Below are positions 61,885-64,000 of a DNA stretch of 64,000 nucleotides, piece by piece. A model generated the notes under the pieces. It saw only the letters and a list, made by a program, of their open reading frames with translations. It was not told the origin of the DNA and ran no database searches. The translations under genes and the position numbers were made by a program. Positions within the stretch are counted from its first letter, which is position 1, and each line of letters starts with the position of its first letter. This DNA is from Cytophagales bacterium. Its GTDB lineage: Bacteria; Bacteroidota; Bacteroidia; Cytophagales; Cyclobacteriaceae. The stretch spans positions 62,001-126,000 of the forward strand of contig JAKSDQ010000126.1 in NCBI GenBank assembly GCA_022360015.1, read 5' to 3'.

Positions 61885-64000
61885 ATGGGATGTGTGAGAA
61901 TGCTTTTGCTGGCGTCTTTTCTTTTTTTTGCCTCACAAAACACATGTGCCCAACATAGAAAAGGTGACGCTTACAGAGTCGTTTTGTTGGGAAACACGGC
62001 AGACTTATCCGCTGAAAATCCCTTTCGCAAAAACCTGCCCAAATTACTGGCTGCTACTGATACCCCCACAACCATCATTGTAAATGGTGATATTATAACA
62101 GGTACCAAAGACCCATCAGATGATTCCGTCACAGTGCAACGGCTGGTGTCACTGGTAAAAGATCTCACACATGTGCAAATGATCGTCATACCCGGAGACC
62201 GTGATTGGGCCGACTCAGGGCCGGAAGGCTGGAAACGCGTGAAAAGATTGGAAAAATGGGTGTCTGGTGCGGCAATGCCCCGTGTAAAGTGGGCTATCAA
62301 AGACGGATGCCCGGGGCCAAAGGACATTGAGCTGGGTGAAAATATACTGTTAATAGCCATTCAAACCCAATGGTGGAATCACCCATACGACAAACCAAGG
62401 CCCGCTGACGGGGACTGTAAGATCACTACCGAAAATGATTTTCTGGAAGAATTAGAAGATCTCATCGACGAAAACTCCGGTAAGAATATCCTGATTGCCG
62501 GTCACTATCCGCTTCTTTCCTACGGAAATTATGGTGGCAGATGGCCTTTGTCAAAGTATTTATTGCCTTTGCCGATTATCGGGAGCTTTTATCCTGCCTT
62601 CCGCCGACACGTAGGCACTTCAAAAGATATCTCAAACGTTCGTTTTGACTCCTTTAGAAAAAAACTGGGAAGTATGCTGCTGGAAAGGAAATCCCTGATC
62701 TACTGCTCGGGCCACGAACATAACCTGCAGATACTCAGATATCAGGGAAACTACCTGGTAAACAGTGGAGCACCGGCAAATCCGGGATTTGCGGCTAAGG
62801 GAAGTCTGACACTTTATTCGGAATCGGTTCCGGGGCTTGTTGTACTGGATTATCACGATGATGGTCAGGTCTATGCCTCGGTGAGAGAGTTGGATGAAAA
62901 TAATGAATGGCAGCAAACTTCCGGGTTTAAGCTATTTCAGTCGGATTGTCACGAGGTCACAGGAGATACGCCTACAAATACTTCTTACACCCCTTGTGCT
63001 CAGCCTGTTGTGTATGATAGCACAGAGAGTCAGCAGGCGGGCACTGTGACTACAGTAAGAGCAGGAAAAGAATATGAAGCCGGAAAAATCAAAAAATTCT
63101 GGTTGGGGAGCCATTACCGGGATACCTGGACCACGCCGGTGCAAGTGCCTTATCTTAACCTGGATACTACTTTCAATGGATTAACACCTTATCAAAGAGG
63201 CGGTGGGCGACAGACTACCTCTCTTAAATTCAAGGCTGGCGATGGAATGGAGTACGTATTCAGGTCGGTCAACAAAGATCCGGTACGGGCACTGAATTAT
63301 GCGTTGCGGGAGACCATTGTGGCTGACGTGGTGAGGGACCAAACTACCACACAGCAACCATATGGTGCGTTGGCTGCAGACATTATGTTAAACCGGATCG
63401 GTATTCTTCATGCCCACCCCAGGCTATACCTGCTACCTGATGACAAAAAGCTGGGAACTTTCAGAAAAGACTATGCAAACCTTTTTGGTATGCTGGAGGA
63501 CCGGCCCACCAATCCAAAGAAGGTTGAAAAGCCTTTTGCCGGTGCGGACAGGATTTTGAAAAGCTACCGGCTTTTCCGGGAGTTGTATGAAGACCATGAT
63601 CATCGGGTTAACGATACTGAATACGCCCGTGCCAGGGTGTTTGATATATTAGTGGGTGACTGGGGTAAACATGAGGATAACTGGAAGTGGGCAGGATACA
63701 AAAAAAACAAATCGGTTATCTACCGGCCCATTCCCAGGGACCGGGATCACGTTTTTTCCCTTTGGGACGGTGTGCTCCCCTGGCTGGCCGACCGGGAATG
63801 GGCCAAGCCCAGTGGTGAAAATTTTAACTACAGAATAAAAGGGTTGCGAAGCCTGATGTGGCAGGCCCGTCACATGGACCGGTTACTGGCCGGCAGACTG
63901 GATAGAAATGACTGGAAAGAAGCTGCCGAATATGTCCAACAAAGAATAGATGACAAGGTTATAGATGCCTCGGTCAGGAATATGCCCCCGGAAACCTTCG
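61885..64000 (+). CDS. calcineurin-like phosphoesterase family protein, C-terminus beyond window
   Basis: At least 705 residues; the frame is open to the window end. A signal peptide covers about 1-23. The N-terminal 300 residues follow the secreted metallophosphoesterase layout: V-N-G-D-I near residue 69, D-G-C-P-G-P, I-A-I-Q-T-Q-W-W, A-G-H-Y-P-L-L and G-H-E-H-N-L. But the first motif reads L-G-N (residues 35-37), where G-D is usual, and the third reads G-D-R-D (104-107) instead of G-N-H-D. The following part, with G-D-W-G-K-H-E-D-N-W near residue 592, is unassigned. Catalysis may be lost. Confidence 0.75.
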   Translation, partial: MGCVRMLLLASFLFFASQNTCAQHRKGDAYRVVLLGNTADLSAENPFRKNLPKLLAATDTPTTIIVNGDIITGTKDPSDDSVTVQRLVSLVKDLTHVQMIVIPGDRDWADSGPEGWKRVKRLEKWVSGAAMPRVKWAIKDGCPGPKDIELGENILLIAIQTQWWNHPYDKPRPADGDCKITTENDFLEELEDLIDENSGKNILIAGHYPLLSYGNYGGRWPLSKYLLPLPIIGSFYPAFRRHVGTSKDISNVRFDSFRKKLGSMLLERKSLIYCSGHEHNLQILRYQGNYLVNSGAPANPGFAAKGSLTLYSESVPGLVVLDYHDDGQVYASVRELDENNEWQQTSGFKLFQSDCHEVTGDTPTNTSYTPCAQPVVYDSTESQQAGTVTTVRAGKEYEAGKIKKFWLGSHYRDTWTTPVQVPYLNLDTTFNGLTPYQRGGGRQTTSLKFKAGDGMEYVFRSVNKDPVRALNYALRETIVADVVRDQTTTQQPYGALAADIMLNRIGILHAHPRLYLLPDDKKLGTFRKDYANLFGMLEDRPTNPKKVEKPFAGADRILKSYRLFRELYEDHDHRVNDTEYARARVFDILVGDWGKHEDNWKWAGYKKNKSVIYRPIPRDRDHVFSLWDGVLPWLADREWAKPSGENFNYRIKGLRSLMWQARHMDRLLAGRLDRNDWKEAAEYVQQRIDDKVIDASVRNMPPETF

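Noticed and set aside
1-64000. tRNA, rRNA and riboswitches
   Set aside because: None could be recognised by eye in the intergenic regions; subtle small RNAs cannot be excluded.

Overview
The window is a chromosomal segment of a Bacteroidota bacterium, most likely of the Cytophagales type. It has two FecI-type sigma / FecR / TonB-receptor systems (one a complete SusC/SusD pair), many secreted lipoproteins, DUF1080, ThuA and GH3 glycan genes, and a promoter of the TTTG-N20-TAnnTTTG class. Shine-Dalgarno sequences are weak or absent. I saw no rRNA, tRNA, CRISPR array or intact transposase.

Layout. 1-5 kb: the 5' end of a PKD lipoprotein gene, a PadR/orphan-permease pair, a decayed gene, and a DUF6934-like gene followed by a 55-residue ORF. 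5.3-9 kb: a GT39-type membrane glycosyltransferase convergent with a DUF5916 outer-membrane protein. 9.2-14.3 kb: a 3-keto-glycoside type cluster (Gfo/Idh/MocA oxidoreductase and two DUF1080 proteins) behind a membrane-spanning regulator. 14.5-17.5 kb: an ECF sigma operon with a HEAT-repeat anti-sigma candidate and two DUF4097-like secreted proteins. 17.8-21.9 kb: a second PadR/permease pair and a recombination scar joining a truncated acetyltransferase to a broken permease fragment. 21.9-31 kb: an outer-membrane protein, a semialdehyde dehydrogenase, YefM-YoeB, ThuA/GH3 divergent from a NUDIX-type regulator, a SusC scrap, HigBA and a secreted acetolactate-decarboxylase-like protein. 31.6-45 kb: two convergent paralogous propeller lipoproteins, a ChbG-type deacetylase, and SusD/SusC/FecR/sigma. 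45-51 kb: DUF1697, a patch of small genes and hairpins, and a second TonB receptor/FecR/sigma set. 51-64 kb: an acidic lipoprotein, a Tat-exported PaoABC-like molybdenum hydroxylase with a small Cys-rich partner, an S9 peptidase, anmK, and a large metallophosphoesterase-like protein running off the window.

Much of the window serves carbohydrate sensing and breakdown. Two sigma/FecR pairs would sense TonB-receptor occupancy. The NUDIX-type and LamG-SARP proteins are likely sugar or glycan regulators beside GH3/ThuA and the keto-sugar genes. AnmK recycles anhydro-MurNAc.

The most unusual material is non-coding. A dispersed palindromic element occurs in five copies plus a solo arm, in both orientations. 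A separate AGTCAT-ended hairpin occurs three times, once inside a copy of the first element. Other points of interest are the LamG-TM-SARP regulator, the His-His-Gly ladder proteins, the paralogous propeller/helical lipoproteins and a phosphoesterase-like protein with substituted metal motifs. All family names come from reading the sequence and were not checked against a database.
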